A stretch of DNA of 64,000 nucleotides from Pseudomonas sp. UBA5706 (GCF_002419965.1 NZ_DIHC01000016.1:43496-107495), one strand, 5' to 3'; numbered from the stretch's first letter, positions 50,557 to 60,365 are shown. The notes: generated from the letters alone by a model not told the origin. Numbers and translations are program-made.

Positions 50557-53388
50557 ATGCAAGAAAGCGTGATGCAGCGCATGTGGAACAGCGCCCACCT
50601 TTCCGGTGGTAACGCTGCCTATGTGGAAGAGCTCTACGAGCTCTACCTGCACGACCCTAACGCTGTGCCAGAAGAGTGGCGCACCTATTTTCAGACGCTG
50701 CCGGCTGACGGCAGCACTGCCACCGATGTATCGCACTCTACGGTTCGCGATCATTTCGTGTTGCTGGGCAAAAACCAGCGCCGCGCTCAACCGGTCTCCG
50801 CCGGTAGCGTGAGCAGCGAACACGAGAAGAAGCAAGTCGAAGTGCTGCGACTGATCCAGGCGTTCCGTATGCGCGGCCATCAGGGTGCGCAACTTGATCC
50901 TTTGGGGTTGTGGAAGCGTACTGCGCCAGCTGACCTTTCGATCAACCATTACGGCCTGACCGACGCTGACCTCGATACCACTTTCCGTGCCGGCGACCTG
51001 TTCATCGGCAAGGAGGAGGCGAGCCTACGCGAAATCGTCGATGCCTTGCAGAAGACATATTGCCGCACCATCGGCGCCGAGTTCACGCACATCGTCGATT
51101 CCAATCAGCGCAACTGGTTCATGCAGCGTCTCGAGAGCGTGCGCGGTCGTCCTGCTTATCCAGCCGAAATCCAGAGCCATTTGCTTGAGCGCGTCACTGC
51201 GGCCGAAGGGCTGGAGAAGTACCTGGGGACCAAATACCCGGGAACCAAGCGTTTTGGGCTGGAAGGTGGCGAAAGCCTGATCCCTATGCTGGACGAGTTG
51301 ATCCAGCGTTCCGGTTCCTACGGTACCAAGGAAGTCGTCATTGGCATGGCCCACCGCGGCCGTCTGAACGTGCTGGTCAACACCTTCGGCAAGAACCCGC
51401 GCGAGCTGTTCGATGAGTTCGAGGGCAAGAAGAAGGTCGAACTCGGTTCCGGTGACGTGAAATACCACCAGGGCTTTTCCTCCAACGTGATGACCACCGG
51501 TGGCGAAGTTCACCTGGCGATGGCTTTTAACCCGTCTCACCTGGAGATCGTGTCTCCTGTGGTGGAAGGCTCCGTGCGCGCCCGTCAGGATCGTCGTAAC
51601 GACGCCACTGGCGAGAAAGTGCTGCCGATTTCCATTCACGGCGATGCTGCTTTCGCAGGTCAGGGCGTGGTTCTGGAAACCTTCCAGATGTCGCAGACCC
51701 GCGGCTTCAAGACTGGCGGTACGATCCACATCGTGATCAACAACCAGGTGGGTTTCACCATCAGCAATCCGCTGGACGCGCGTTCTACCGAATATGCGAC
51801 CGACGTCGCCAAGATGATTCAGGCGCCGATTCTCCATGTAAATGGCGATGACCCTGAAGCCGTCATGTTCGTGACCCAGATGGCTATCGACTACCGCATG
51901 CAGTTCAAGCGTGACGTGGTGATCGATCTGGTCTGCTACCGTCGTCGCGGTCACAACGAGGCTGACGAACCCAGCGGTACTCAGCCACTGATGTATCAGC
52001 AGATCGCCAAGCAGCGCACGACCCGTGAGCTGTATGCCGATTCCCTGGCTGCTTCCGGTGTGCTCGATGCAGCCGGTGCTCAAGCGAAGGTCGATGAGTA
52101 CCGCAACGCGCTGGACAACGGCATGCACGTCGTGAAGAGCCTGGTCAAAGAGCCTAACAAGGAGCTCTTTGTTGACTGGCGTCCCTACCTGGGACACGCC
52201 TGGACAGCGCGTCATGACACCCGTTTCGACCTCAAGACCCTGCAGGAGCTTTCCGCCAAGCTGATGGAACTGCCGGAAGGTTTTGTGGTTCAGCGTCAGG
52301 TGCAGAAGATCTACGAAGACCGCCAGAAGATGCAAGCCGGCGGCCTGCCGATCAACTGGGGTTACGCTGAAACCATGGCTTACGCCACGCTGGCCTTCGA
52401 AGGTCATCCGGTGCGTATCACCGGGCAGGACGTCGGTCGCGGTACGTTCTCGCACCGTCATGCCGTGCTGCACAACCAGAAAGATGCAAGCACCTACGTA
52501 CCCCTTCAGAACCTGTATGCCGGTCAGCCTCGCTTTGACCTGTACGATTCGTTCCTGTCGGAAGAAGCGGTGCTGGCGTTCGAATACGGTTACTCGACCA
52601 CCTCGCCAAATGCGCTGGTGATTTGGGAAGCCCAGTTCGGTGACTTCGCCAACGGTGCGCAGGTCGTGATCGACCAGTTCATCACCAGCGGCGAGCACAA
52701 GTGGGGCCGTTTGTGCGGTCTGACCATGCTGCTGCCGCATGGCTACGAAGGCCAGGGCCCCGAGCACTCCTCGGCGCGTCTTGAGCGTTACCTGCAGCTG
52801 TGCGCCGAGCACAACATTCAGGTGTGCGTGCCGACCACGCCGGCCCAGATCTACCACTTGTTACGCCGTCAGGTGATCCGTCCGTTGCGCAAACCTTTGG
52901 TTGTGCTGACGCCCAAATCGCTGCTGCGCCACAAGCTGGCGATCTCGACCCTGGAAGATCTGGCCGAAGGCTCGTTCCAAACCGTCATTCCGGAAATCGA
53001 CACCCTCGATGCGGCCAAGGTGACGCGTCTGGTGCTATGCAGTGGCAAGGTCTACTACGACCTGCTGGAAAAACGCCGTGCCGAAGGCCGCGAAGATATT
53101 GCCATCGTGCGTATCGAGCAGCTCTATCCGTTCCCGGAAGATGACCTGATGGACGCCATTGCGTCGTACACCAACCTGACCAATGTGGTCTGGTGTCAGG
53201 AAGAGCCGATGAACCAGGGCGCCTGGTACAGCAGCCAGCATCACTTGCGCCGTAGTATCGGCAATCACAACCGCCATCTCGTCCTCGAGTACGCCGGTCG
53301 CGATGCTTCTGCTGCTCCGGCTTGTGGCTACGCTTCGATGCACGCCGAACAGCAGGAAAAACTGCTGCAAGACGCGTTCACTGTTTAA
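50557..53388 (+). CDS. sucA: 2-oxoglutarate dehydrogenase E1 component
   Basis: A 943-residue thiamine-diphosphate enzyme that decarboxylates 2-oxoglutarate and passes succinyl to SucB. IGMAHRGRLNVLVNT, FNPSHLEIVSPVVEG, IHGDAAFAGQGVV and the ThDP motif around INNQVGFTISNP are typical, as is VCYRRRGHNEADEPS. ATG at 50557 follows GAGGGTGA. sucB starts 41 bases downstream. Confidence 0.98.
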   Translation: MQESVMQRMWNSAHLSGGNAAYVEELYELYLHDPNAVPEEWRTYFQTLPADGSTATDVSHSTVRDHFVLLGKNQRRAQPVSAGSVSSEHEKKQVEVLRLIQAFRMRGHQGAQLDPLGLWKRTAPADLSINHYGLTDADLDTTFRAGDLFIGKEEASLREIVDALQKTYCRTIGAEFTHIVDSNQRNWFMQRLESVRGRPAYPAEIQSHLLERVTAAEGLEKYLGTKYPGTKRFGLEGGESLIPMLDELIQRSGSYGTKEVVIGMAHRGRLNVLVNTFGKNPRELFDEFEGKKKVELGSGDVKYHQGFSSNVMTTGGEVHLAMAFNPSHLEIVSPVVEGSVRARQDRRNDATGEKVLPISIHGDAAFAGQGVVLETFQMSQTRGFKTGGTIHIVINNQVGFTISNPLDARSTEYATDVAKMIQAPILHVNGDDPEAVMFVTQMAIDYRMQFKRDVVIDLVCYRRRGHNEADEPSGTQPLMYQQIAKQRTTRELYADSLAASGVLDAAGAQAKVDEYRNALDNGMHVVKSLVKEPNKELFVDWRPYLGHAWTARHDTRFDLKTLQELSAKLMELPEGFVVQRQVQKIYEDRQKMQAGGLPINWGYAETMAYATLAFEGHPVRITGQDVGRGTFSHRHAVLHNQKDASTYVPLQNLYAGQPRFDLYDSFLSEEAVLAFEYGYSTTSPNALVIWEAQFGDFANGAQVVIDQFITSGEHKWGRLCGLTMLLPHGYEGQGPEHSSARLERYLQLCAEHNIQVCVPTTPAQIYHLLRRQVIRPLRKPLVVLTPKSLLRHKLAISTLEDLAEGSFQTVIPEIDTLDAAKVTRLVLCSGKVYYDLLEKRRAEGREDIAIVRIEQLYPFPEDDLMDAIASYTNLTNVVWCQEEPMNQGAWYSSQHHLRRSIGNHNRHLVLEYAGRDASAAPACGYASMHAEQQEKLLQDAFTV

Positions 53389-53429
53389 CGCCTTCGCGCA
53401 CTAGAAACCGAATTAAGGAATTACAGACA

Positions 53430-54665
53430 ATGGCTATTGAGATCAAAGCCCCCTCTTTCCCGGAATCCGTTGCCGACGGCACCATTTCCAAATGGCACAA
53501 ACAGCCGGGCGAGGCGGTCAAGCGTGACGAGCTGCTAGTTGACATCGAGACCGACAAGGTCGTTCTCGAAGTGCTGGCCGAAGCGGATGGCGTGCTGGCA
53601 TCCATCGTCAAGGGCGAGGGCGACACCGTACTGTCCAACGAACTGATTGCAACCCTGGACGCAGGCGCCACTGCTTCGGCCGCGCCTGCTGCAGTATCGG
53701 CACCCGCCCCTGTAGCAACGGCCGCCGCGCCAGCTGCTGCGTCGGCCGTCGGCGACGAAGACGCTATCGGCGCGCCGGCTGCCCGCAAGCTGGCCGAAGA
53801 AAACGGTATTGCCTTGTCCAGCATCAAGGGCACTGGCAAGGACGGTCGCGTGACCAAGGAAGACGTCGTTGCTGCTGTTGAAGCGAAGAAATCCGCTCCG
53901 TCCGCCGCACCTGCCAAGCCTGCTGCCCCGGCCGCTGCCGCTCCTGTGTTCGCCGCTGGCGATCGCACCGAAAAGCGTGTGCCGATGACCCGCCTGCGTG
54001 CCAAGGTTGCCGAGCGTCTGGTTGAAGCCCAGTCGACCATGGCCATGCTGACCACCTTCAACGAAGTCGACATGACTGAAGTCATGGCACTGCGTTCGAA
54101 GTACAAGGACCTGTTCGAGAAGAGCCATAATGGCGTTCGCCTTGGTTTCATGTCGTTCTTCGTCAAGGCCGCTACCGAAGCGCTGAAGCGTTTCCCTGCC
54201 GTCAATGCATCGATCGACGGTTCCGACATCGTCTACCACGGCTATGCCGACGTGGGTGTTGCGGTTTCCAGCGATCGTGGTCTGGTGGTGCCGGTCCTGC
54301 GAAACGCAGAGCAGATGAGCCTGGCTGAAATCGAAGGCGGCATTGCCACCTTTGGCAAAAAAGCCCGTGACGGCAAACTGTCCATCGACGAGATGACCGG
54401 TGGTACCTTCACGATCACCAACGGTGGTACTTTCGGCTCGATGATGTCGACCCCGATCGTCAACCCGCCACAAGCGGCCATCCTTGGCATGCACAATATC
54501 GTTCAGCGCCCGATGGCGATCAACGGGCAGGTTGTCATCCGTCCAATGATGTACCTGGCTCTGTCCTACGATCACCGCTTGATCGACGGTAAAGAAGCTG
54601 TGACCTTCCTGGTGACCATCAAGAACCTGCTGGAAGATCCCGCTCGTCTGTTGCTGGATATCTGA
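53430..54665 (+). CDS. sucB: Dihydrolipoamide succinyltransferase (E2)
   Basis: A 411-residue E2 core. Domains in order: an N-terminal lipoyl domain with Lys43 in the motif IETDKVVLEV, an Ala/Pro-rich linker, an E1/E3-binding domain (AIGAPAARKLAEENGI) and the catalytic domain ending in SYDHRLIDGKEAV with its active His. ATG at 53430 is 7 bases after AAGGA; an in-frame extension upstream lies in the sucA end. Confidence 0.98.
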   Translation: MAIEIKAPSFPESVADGTISKWHKQPGEAVKRDELLVDIETDKVVLEVLAEADGVLASIVKGEGDTVLSNELIATLDAGATASAAPAAVSAPAPVATAAAPAAASAVGDEDAIGAPAARKLAEENGIALSSIKGTGKDGRVTKEDVVAAVEAKKSAPSAAPAKPAAPAAAAPVFAAGDRTEKRVPMTRLRAKVAERLVEAQSTMAMLTTFNEVDMTEVMALRSKYKDLFEKSHNGVRLGFMSFFVKAATEALKRFPAVNASIDGSDIVYHGYADVGVAVSSDRGLVVPVLRNAEQMSLAEIEGGIATFGKKARDGKLSIDEMTGGTFTITNGGTFGSMMSTPIVNPPQAAILGMHNIVQRPMAINGQVVIRPMMYLALSYDHRLIDGKEAVTFLVTIKNLLEDPARLLLDI

Positions 54666-54767
54666 TGAGGCAGCCCCGGGTTGTCCTGCGCAAGCTTCAG
54701 AAATAGAAGCAGGTCGGCGTGCAATCCGAGGCCCGTAGTTTGCATCCAATGAATAAGTCGCAAGCCC

Positions 54768-54821
54768 GATCTGCAGGTCATCGCAGATCAGCTTGCAGCT
54801 TGCAGCTTGAAGCTCGCAGCT
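54768..54821. repeat. Hairpin plus AGCTT-type tandem repeat before lpd
   Basis: GATCTGC (54768-54774) pairs with GCAGATC (54783-54789). It is followed at once by the AGCTTGC-type tandem stretch 54790-54821. The 174-base gap between sucB and lpd holds no gene. Similar AGCTT-rich DNA occurs between leuD and leuB and between two tRNAs, so it is a dispersed repeat. Confidence 0.7.
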
Positions 54822-54839
54822 AAAGAGGAACTCTTTTTT

Positions 54840-56276
54840 ATGTCCCAGAAATTCGACGTGGTAGTGATTGGCGCAGGCCCTGGCGGTTATGTTGCCGCCA
54901 TCAAGGCTGCGCAACTTGGTCTCAAGACTGCCTGCATCGAGAAGTACCAGGATAAAGAGGGCAAGCTGGCTCTCGGCGGTACGTGCCTGAACGTAGGTTG
55001 CATTCCGTCCAAGGCACTGCTGGACAGCTCCTGGAAGTTCTACGAAGCCAAAAACCAGTTCAATGTTCACGGTATTTCGATCTCCGATGTGAAGATGGAC
55101 GTAGCTGCCATGGTTGGCCGCAAATCGCAGATCGTCAAAGGCCTGACCGGTGGCGTTGCCAGCCTGTTCAAGGCCAATGGTGTAACTTCCCTGCAAGGCC
55201 ATGGCAAACTGCTGGCCGGCAAGAAAGTCGAGCTGACCAAGCCTGACGGCACCACCGAAGTCATCGAGGCCGACAACATCATCCTGGCTTCCGGCTCGCG
55301 TCCGATCGACATCCCGCCGGCTCCGGTCGATCAGAACGTCATCGTCGACTCCACCGGCGCCCTGGAATTCCAGTCCGTGCCTGAGCGTCTGGGCGTGATC
55401 GGAGCCGGTGTGATCGGCCTGGAACTGGGTTCGGTATGGTCGCGCCTGGGTTCCAAGGTGACCGTTCTGGAAGCACTGGAGAAGTTCCTGCCAGCCGCTG
55501 ACGAAGCCGTTTCCAAAGAAGCGCAGAAGACCTTCACCAAGCAGGGTCTGGACATCAAGCTGGGCGCTCGCGTCACCGGCTCGAAAGTCAACGGCAACGA
55601 AGTGGTCGTCAATTACACCGACAAAGACGGTGAGCAGAACATCACGTTCGACCGCCTGATCGTTGCGGTAGGCCGTCGTCCAGTGACCACTGACCTGCTG
55701 GCCTCCGACAGTGGTGTCGATATCGACGAGCGCGGCTTCATTTTCGTCAACGATCAGTGCGAGACCAGTGTGCCTGGTGTCTACGCGATCGGCGACGTGG
55801 TCCGTGGTCTGATGCTGGCGCACAAGGCGTCGGAAGAGGGCATCATGGTGGTCGAGCGCATCAAGGGTCACAAGACCCAGATGAACTACGACCTGATCCC
55901 TTCGGTTATCTACACTCACCCGGAAATCGCGTGGGTCGGCAAGACCGAGCAGACCTTGAAGGCCGAAGGCGTCGAAATCAACGTCGGCAGCTTCCCGTTC
56001 GCGGCCAGTGGCCGTGCAATGGCAGCCAACGACACCGGTGGTTTCGTCAAGGTTATCGCTGATGCCAAGACCGACCGTGTGCTGGGTGTACACGTCATTG
56101 GTCCAGGCGCGGCGGAACTCGTTCAGCAGGGCGCAATCGGCATGGAGTTCGGCACCAGTGCCGAAGACATCGGCATGATGGTCTTCTCTCACCCGACACT
56201 GTCCGAAGCCCTGCACGAAGCAGCGTTGGCTGTGAATGGCGGCGCCATCCACATCCAGAACAAGAAAAAACGCTAA
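54840..56276 (+). CDS. lpd: Dihydrolipoamide dehydrogenase (E3)
   Basis: A 478-residue flavoprotein disulfide reductase that reoxidises the lipoyl group of SucB (Lpd-Glc type in Pseudomonas). The redox pair is Cys49/Cys54 in GGTCLNVGCIPSK; FAD motif VVVIGAGPGGYVAAIKA; NAD motif GVIGAGVIGLELGSVW; the active His-Glu is in HPTLSEALHEAAL. ATG at 54840 follows AGAGGAA. Its place inside the suc operon shows that it serves 2-oxoglutarate dehydrogenase. Confidence 0.97.
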   Translation: MSQKFDVVVIGAGPGGYVAAIKAAQLGLKTACIEKYQDKEGKLALGGTCLNVGCIPSKALLDSSWKFYEAKNQFNVHGISISDVKMDVAAMVGRKSQIVKGLTGGVASLFKANGVTSLQGHGKLLAGKKVELTKPDGTTEVIEADNIILASGSRPIDIPPAPVDQNVIVDSTGALEFQSVPERLGVIGAGVIGLELGSVWSRLGSKVTVLEALEKFLPAADEAVSKEAQKTFTKQGLDIKLGARVTGSKVNGNEVVVNYTDKDGEQNITFDRLIVAVGRRPVTTDLLASDSGVDIDERGFIFVNDQCETSVPGVYAIGDVVRGLMLAHKASEEGIMVVERIKGHKTQMNYDLIPSVIYTHPEIAWVGKTEQTLKAEGVEINVGSFPFAASGRAMAANDTGGFVKVIADAKTDRVLGVHVIGPGAAELVQQGAIGMEFGTSAEDIGMMVFSHPTLSEALHEAALAVNGGAIHIQNKKKR

Positions 56277-56482
56277 GAAAAAAACCACGACGGACCGCCC
56301 GTCGCGGGTCTTGCTCCCAAGACCTGCCGCGGAAGGTCCGTTGGACTCGAACTCCTGGCGGATTTCGCACCGGCACTTGAAGTGCTGGCGCGGCACTTTT
56401 CGGGAGAAGCGGTCACAGGTGGTGCGGCACGCCTAGACGAGCAGCACCGAATGCGCAGTACCTAACGAAGACGGTAATAAGC
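56277..56482 (+). ncRNA. Structured sucC leader (candidate sucC RNA motif)
   Basis: ACGGACC (56290-56296) pairs with GGTCCGT (56335-56341) and encloses CGCG/CGCG and a perfect GGTCTTG/CAAGACC hairpin (56307-56324). A second hairpin is GCAC/GTGC (56373-56385). A conserved sucC RNA motif has been described before sucC in Pseudomonas, and this is the same place. Assigned by position and fold only. Confidence 0.6.
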
Positions 56483-57649
56483 ATGAATCTTCACGAGTAT
56501 CAGGGTAAGCAGCTGTTCGCTGAGTACGGCCTGCCAGTATCCAAAGGCTATGCAGTAGACACCCCGGAAGCAGCAGCAGAAGCGTGCGACAAGATCGGCG
56601 GAACCGAGTGGGTCGTCAAAGCCCAGGTTCATGCCGGTGGTCGCGGTAAAGCGGGCGGCGTAAAGCTGGTTCGCAGTAAAGAAGACGCAGCTGCGTTCGC
56701 TCAACAGTGGTTGGGTAAGCGTCTGGTCACTTACCAGACTGATGCCAATGGTCAGCCAGTCACCAAGATCCTGGTTGAATCCTGCACTGACATCGCCAAA
56801 GAGCTGTACCTGGGCGCTGTAGTCGATCGTTCGAGCCGTCGTATCGTGTTCATGGCTTCCACCGAAGGTGGCGTGGACATCGAGAAAATCGCTCACGACA
56901 CGCCTGAGAAGATTCTCAAAGCCACTATCGATCCACTGGTTGGCGCACAGCCATTCCAGGGTCGCGACCTGGCCTTCCAGCTGGGTCTGGAAGGCAAGCA
57001 GGTTGCTCAGTTCGCCAAGATCTTCGTTGGCCTGGCCAATCTGTTCCAGGACCACGACCTGGCGCTGCTGGAAGTGAACCCGCTGGTGATCAAGGCTGAC
57101 GGCGATCTGCACTGCCTGGACGCGAAGATCAACATCGATGCCAACGCCATGTACCGTCAGCCCAAGCTGAAGGCTTTCCACGACCCATCGCAAGACGATG
57201 CACGTGAGGCCCACGCTGCCAAGTTCGAACTGAACTACGTGGCACTGGAAGGCAACATCGGCTGCATGGTCAACGGTGCTGGCCTGGCCATGGGCACCAT
57301 GGACATCGTCAACCTGCACGGCGGCAAGCCAGCCAACTTCCTCGACGTAGGTGGTGGTGCTACCAAAGAGCGCGTGACCGAAGCCTTCAAGATCATCCTG
57401 TCCGACACCAACGTCGCTGCAGTACTGGTCAACATCTTCGGCGGCATCGTTCGTTGCGACATGATTGCCGAAGGCATCATCGGCGCGGTGAAAGAAGTCG
57501 GCGTGAAAATCCCGGTCGTTGTCCGCCTTGAAGGCAACAACGCTGACCTGGGCGCTAAAGTACTGGCAGAAAGCGGCTTGAATATCATCGCTGCTACCAG
57601 CTTGACCGACGCTGCTCAACAAGTCGTCAAAGCTGCGGAGGGCAAATAA
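56483..57649 (+). CDS. sucC: Succinyl-CoA synthetase beta subunit
   Basis: A 388-residue ATP-grasp subunit that makes ATP or GTP from succinyl-CoA. MNLHEYQGKQLFAEYGLPVS is the universal N-terminus; VKAQVHAGGRGKAGGVKLV and VNIFGGIVRCDMIAEGI are further signatures. ATG at 56483. Its stop overlaps the sucD start by one base (TAATG). Confidence 0.98.
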   Translation: MNLHEYQGKQLFAEYGLPVSKGYAVDTPEAAAEACDKIGGTEWVVKAQVHAGGRGKAGGVKLVRSKEDAAAFAQQWLGKRLVTYQTDANGQPVTKILVESCTDIAKELYLGAVVDRSSRRIVFMASTEGGVDIEKIAHDTPEKILKATIDPLVGAQPFQGRDLAFQLGLEGKQVAQFAKIFVGLANLFQDHDLALLEVNPLVIKADGDLHCLDAKINIDANAMYRQPKLKAFHDPSQDDAREAHAAKFELNYVALEGNIGCMVNGAGLAMGTMDIVNLHGGKPANFLDVGGGATKERVTEAFKIILSDTNVAAVLVNIFGGIVRCDMIAEGIIGAVKEVGVKIPVVVRLEGNNADLGAKVLAESGLNIIAATSLTDAAQQVVKAAEGK

Positions 57650-58536
57650 TGAGCGTCCTGATCAATAAAGACACCAAAGTTATCTGCCAGGGCTTCACCG
57701 GCTCGCAAGGTACTTTCCACTCCGAACAAGCCATTGCCTACGGCACCAAAATGGTTGGCGGCGTGACCCCAGGCAAAGGTGGCACCACTCACCTGAACCT
57801 GCCAGTGTTCAACACCGTTGCTGAAGCTGTTGCAAAAACCGGCGCTACCGCTTCGGTCATCTACGTCCCGGCTCCTTTTTGCAAGGACTCGATCCTGGAA
57901 GCAGCGTTCGGCGGCATTAAGTTGATCATCTGCATCACCGAAGGTATTCCTACCCTCGACATGCTGGATGCCAAGGTCAAGTGCGACGAACTGGGTGTGA
58001 CCCTGATCGGCCCTAACTGCCCAGGCGTCATCACTCCAGGCGAGTGCAAGATCGGCATCATGCCAGGTCACATTCACTTGCCAGGCAAAGTCGGTATCGT
58101 GTCGCGTTCCGGCACCCTGACTTATGAAGCTGTGAAGCAGACCACTGACGCCGGTTTCGGTCAGTCCACCTGCGTCGGTATCGGCGGTGACCCGATCCCG
58201 GGCTCGAACTTCATCGACATCCTCAAGTTGTTCCAGGAAGACCCGAAGACCGAAGCGATCGTCATGATCGGTGAGATCGGCGGTTCGGCTGAAGAAGAAG
58301 CGGCTGCCTACATCAAGGCACACGTGACCAAGCCGGTGGTTTCCTACATTGCCGGTGTGACTGCTCCTCCGGGCAAGCGCATGGGCCATGCGGGCGCAAT
58401 CATCTCCGGCGGTAAAGGCACTGCAGACGAGAAGTTCGCTGCGCTGCAGGACGCAGGCGTTAAAACCGTGCGTTCGCTGGCAGACATCGGCAAAGCCCTG
58501 GCAGAGCTGACCGGTTGGGAAGTGAAGAAGGCTTAA
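57649..58536 (+). CDS. sucD: Succinyl-CoA synthetase alpha subunit
   Basis: A 295-residue CoA-binding subunit. The CoA domain begins VLINKDTKVICQGFTGSQGT; the phospho-His lies in GHAGAIISGGKGTADEKFAA. ATG at 57649 overlaps sucC. It closes the sdh-suc block and is followed by a strong terminator. Confidence 0.98.
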   Translation: MSVLINKDTKVICQGFTGSQGTFHSEQAIAYGTKMVGGVTPGKGGTTHLNLPVFNTVAEAVAKTGATASVIYVPAPFCKDSILEAAFGGIKLIICITEGIPTLDMLDAKVKCDELGVTLIGPNCPGVITPGECKIGIMPGHIHLPGKVGIVSRSGTLTYEAVKQTTDAGFGQSTCVGIGGDPIPGSNFIDILKLFQEDPKTEAIVMIGEIGGSAEEEAAAYIKAHVTKPVVSYIAGVTAPPGKRMGHAGAIISGGKGTADEKFAALQDAGVKTVRSLADIGKALAELTGWEVKKA

Positions 58537-58561
58537 TCGCCCTCTGATCCCCGCCTGATCG

Positions 58562-58596
58562 ACAAAAGCCACCTTCGGGTGGCTTTTGTGTTTTTG
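58562..58596 (+). terminator. Intrinsic terminator of the suc operon
   Basis: ACAAAAGCCACC pairs with GGTGGCTTTTGT (12 pairs) around loop TTCG, followed by GTTTTT. Confidence 0.96.
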
Positions 58597-58996
58597 GGAG
58601 GGCAGGAATTTTCAAGGGGCGTCCGGGATTTTTGTGCGTGTACGACAATTTGGGCATGCCTTGTAACCTGTAGAAGAGGGCGTGGCAGATGCATGCTTAA
58701 TCGCTACACGCAGTAGGGAACGTGGGAGAGGCCGCCAGCACAACTGCGGCGCTCGCTATCTTACGACGGGTGCACTGTTGTAGGACTTTTCCGAAATGCG
58801 ACCTCAACGTGCGTTCATCGGTCGCACCGCCCTGTATTGGGGCGGTAAATAAGGTAGGCTACCCGCCATTTTGCGTGGTCGGCCCCCACAAGGAGCCGAG
58901 GTGCCCAACGGGCCTGTCTTAAAAGGACGGGCAGCATTTCCCTCGACCCTCCGGGAAATCCTCTTCTAATTCCGATTCAGCAGTGTGGTTTCTTTG
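58597..58996 (+). promoter_or_regulatory. Long, structured leader of the branched-chain amino acid carrier
   Basis: This 400-base region has no gene. Its second half folds into several helices: ACCGCCC/GGGCGGT (58826-58846), a GGTCGGC/GCCGA arm pair near 58880, GCCTGTCT/GGACGGGC (8 pairs, two wobbles, about 58912-58932) and TTTCCC/GGGAAA (about 58938-58958). GGCGG at 58841-58845 can instead pair with CCGCC at 58863-58867, so two states exclude each other. I cannot place a promoter with confidence. Confidence 0.5.
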
Positions 58997-60310
58997 ATGA
59001 AAGTGTTGAAAGGTCAGGACATCCTGGCGCTGGGTTTCATGACGTTCGCGTTATTCGTAGGCGCAGGCAATATCATCTTTCCTCCTATCGTTGGCTTGCA
59101 GGCCGGTCCGCATGTGTGGATGGCGGCGCTTGGCTTTCTGGTGACGGCGGTAGGTCTGCCTGTGATGACCGTTGTCGCGCTGGCCAAGGTCGGCGGCGCC
59201 ATGGATGCCCTGAGCAGCCCGATCGGCAAGGTCGCCGGGACTATACTCGCCGCAGCGTGCTATCTGTCGGTCGGTCCGCTGTTTGCCACACCGCGTACCG
59301 CCACGGTCTCCTTCGAGGTGGGTCTGGCGCCGTTGACCGGTGAAAGTCCGCTGGCGCTGTTTCTCTACAGCCTCGTCTACTTTCTGCTGGTGTTCTGGGT
59401 CTCGTTGTATCCGGGGCGTTTGCTGGACACCGTAGGACGCTTCCTTGCGCCGCTGAAGATCATCGCGCTGGCGGTCTTGGGGATCGCCGCGTTCGCACTG
59501 CCTGCCGGTGATGTTGGCACTGCGCAGCCTGCCTATGTTGCCGCTCCGTTCTCTCAAGGGTTCATTAACGGTTACCTGACGATGGATACACTCGGTGCAT
59601 TGGTGTTCGGCATCGTTATCGTCAACGCGATCCGCTCCCGTGGCGTCGAGTCGCCCCAACTGATCACCCGCTATGCCATCATTGCCGGGTTGATCGCAGG
59701 TGTTGGTCTGGCGCTGGTCTACCTCAGCCTGTTCCGCCTGGGCTCGGGAAGCCACGCCGTTGCAGCGAACGCTACCAACGGCGCAGCTGTATTACATGCT
59801 TATGTGCAGCATACCTTTGGCTCCTTGGGCAGTGGCTTCCTCGCCGTGCTCATCTCGCTTGCATGCCTGGTCACTGCGGTGGGACTGACCTGTGCCTGCG
59901 CGGAGTATTTCAGCCGCTTGCTGCCGCTGTCCTACAAGACGTTGGTTATTCTGCTGGCAGCTTTCTCCCTGGTCGTGTCGAACCTCGGGCTGACCAAACT
60001 TATCCAGTTCTCGATCCCGGTACTGACGGCGATCTATCCGCCCTGCATCGCATTGGTTGCCTTAAGCTTTTGCAGGAATTTCTGGCGCGCCCAAGGCCGA
60101 GTGGTGGCACCTGTGATGCTGGTGTCTCTGCTGTTTGGCATGATCGACGCGATCAAGGGCTCGGGTCTGGCCGAGTACCTGCCTGATGCGCTGACTCATT
60201 TGCCGCTCAGCGAGCAGGGGCTGGCATGGCTGATCCCATCGTTGATTACACTGTTTGGCGCCTTCGTCGTGGATCGCATGCTGAGCAAATCCCGTGAAGC
60301 GCTGGTGTAA
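58997..60310 (+). CDS. brnQ: Branched-chain amino acid:Na+ symporter (BrnQ/BraB family)
   Basis: A 437-residue inner-membrane carrier with about 12 helices that imports Leu, Ile and Val with sodium. LKGQDILALGFMTFALFVGA and GNIIFPPIVGLQAG at the N-terminus are the family signature. The length equals that of P. aeruginosa BraB, which also lies after sucD. ATG at 58997; a GTG four codons earlier also lacks a good ribosome site. The long leader suggests control at RNA level. Confidence 0.94.
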   Translation: MKVLKGQDILALGFMTFALFVGAGNIIFPPIVGLQAGPHVWMAALGFLVTAVGLPVMTVVALAKVGGAMDALSSPIGKVAGTILAAACYLSVGPLFATPRTATVSFEVGLAPLTGESPLALFLYSLVYFLLVFWVSLYPGRLLDTVGRFLAPLKIIALAVLGIAAFALPAGDVGTAQPAYVAAPFSQGFINGYLTMDTLGALVFGIVIVNAIRSRGVESPQLITRYAIIAGLIAGVGLALVYLSLFRLGSGSHAVAANATNGAAVLHAYVQHTFGSLGSGFLAVLISLACLVTAVGLTCACAEYFSRLLPLSYKTLVILLAAFSLVVSNLGLTKLIQFSIPVLTAIYPPCIALVALSFCRNFWRAQGRVVAPVMLVSLLFGMIDAIKGSGLAEYLPDALTHLPLSEQGLAWLIPSLITLFGAFVVDRMLSKSREALV

Positions 60311-60365
60311 GAGAAGGGTGGGTGAGTGCCTTGAGTTGCCGAGTCAAGTAGCTTAATGCCAAAAA

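Noticed and set aside
53535..56396. Reverse open frame of about 950 codons opposite sucB and lpd
   Set aside because: It covers two certain genes and the gap between them; the protein is His/Gln/Asp-rich shadow sequence.
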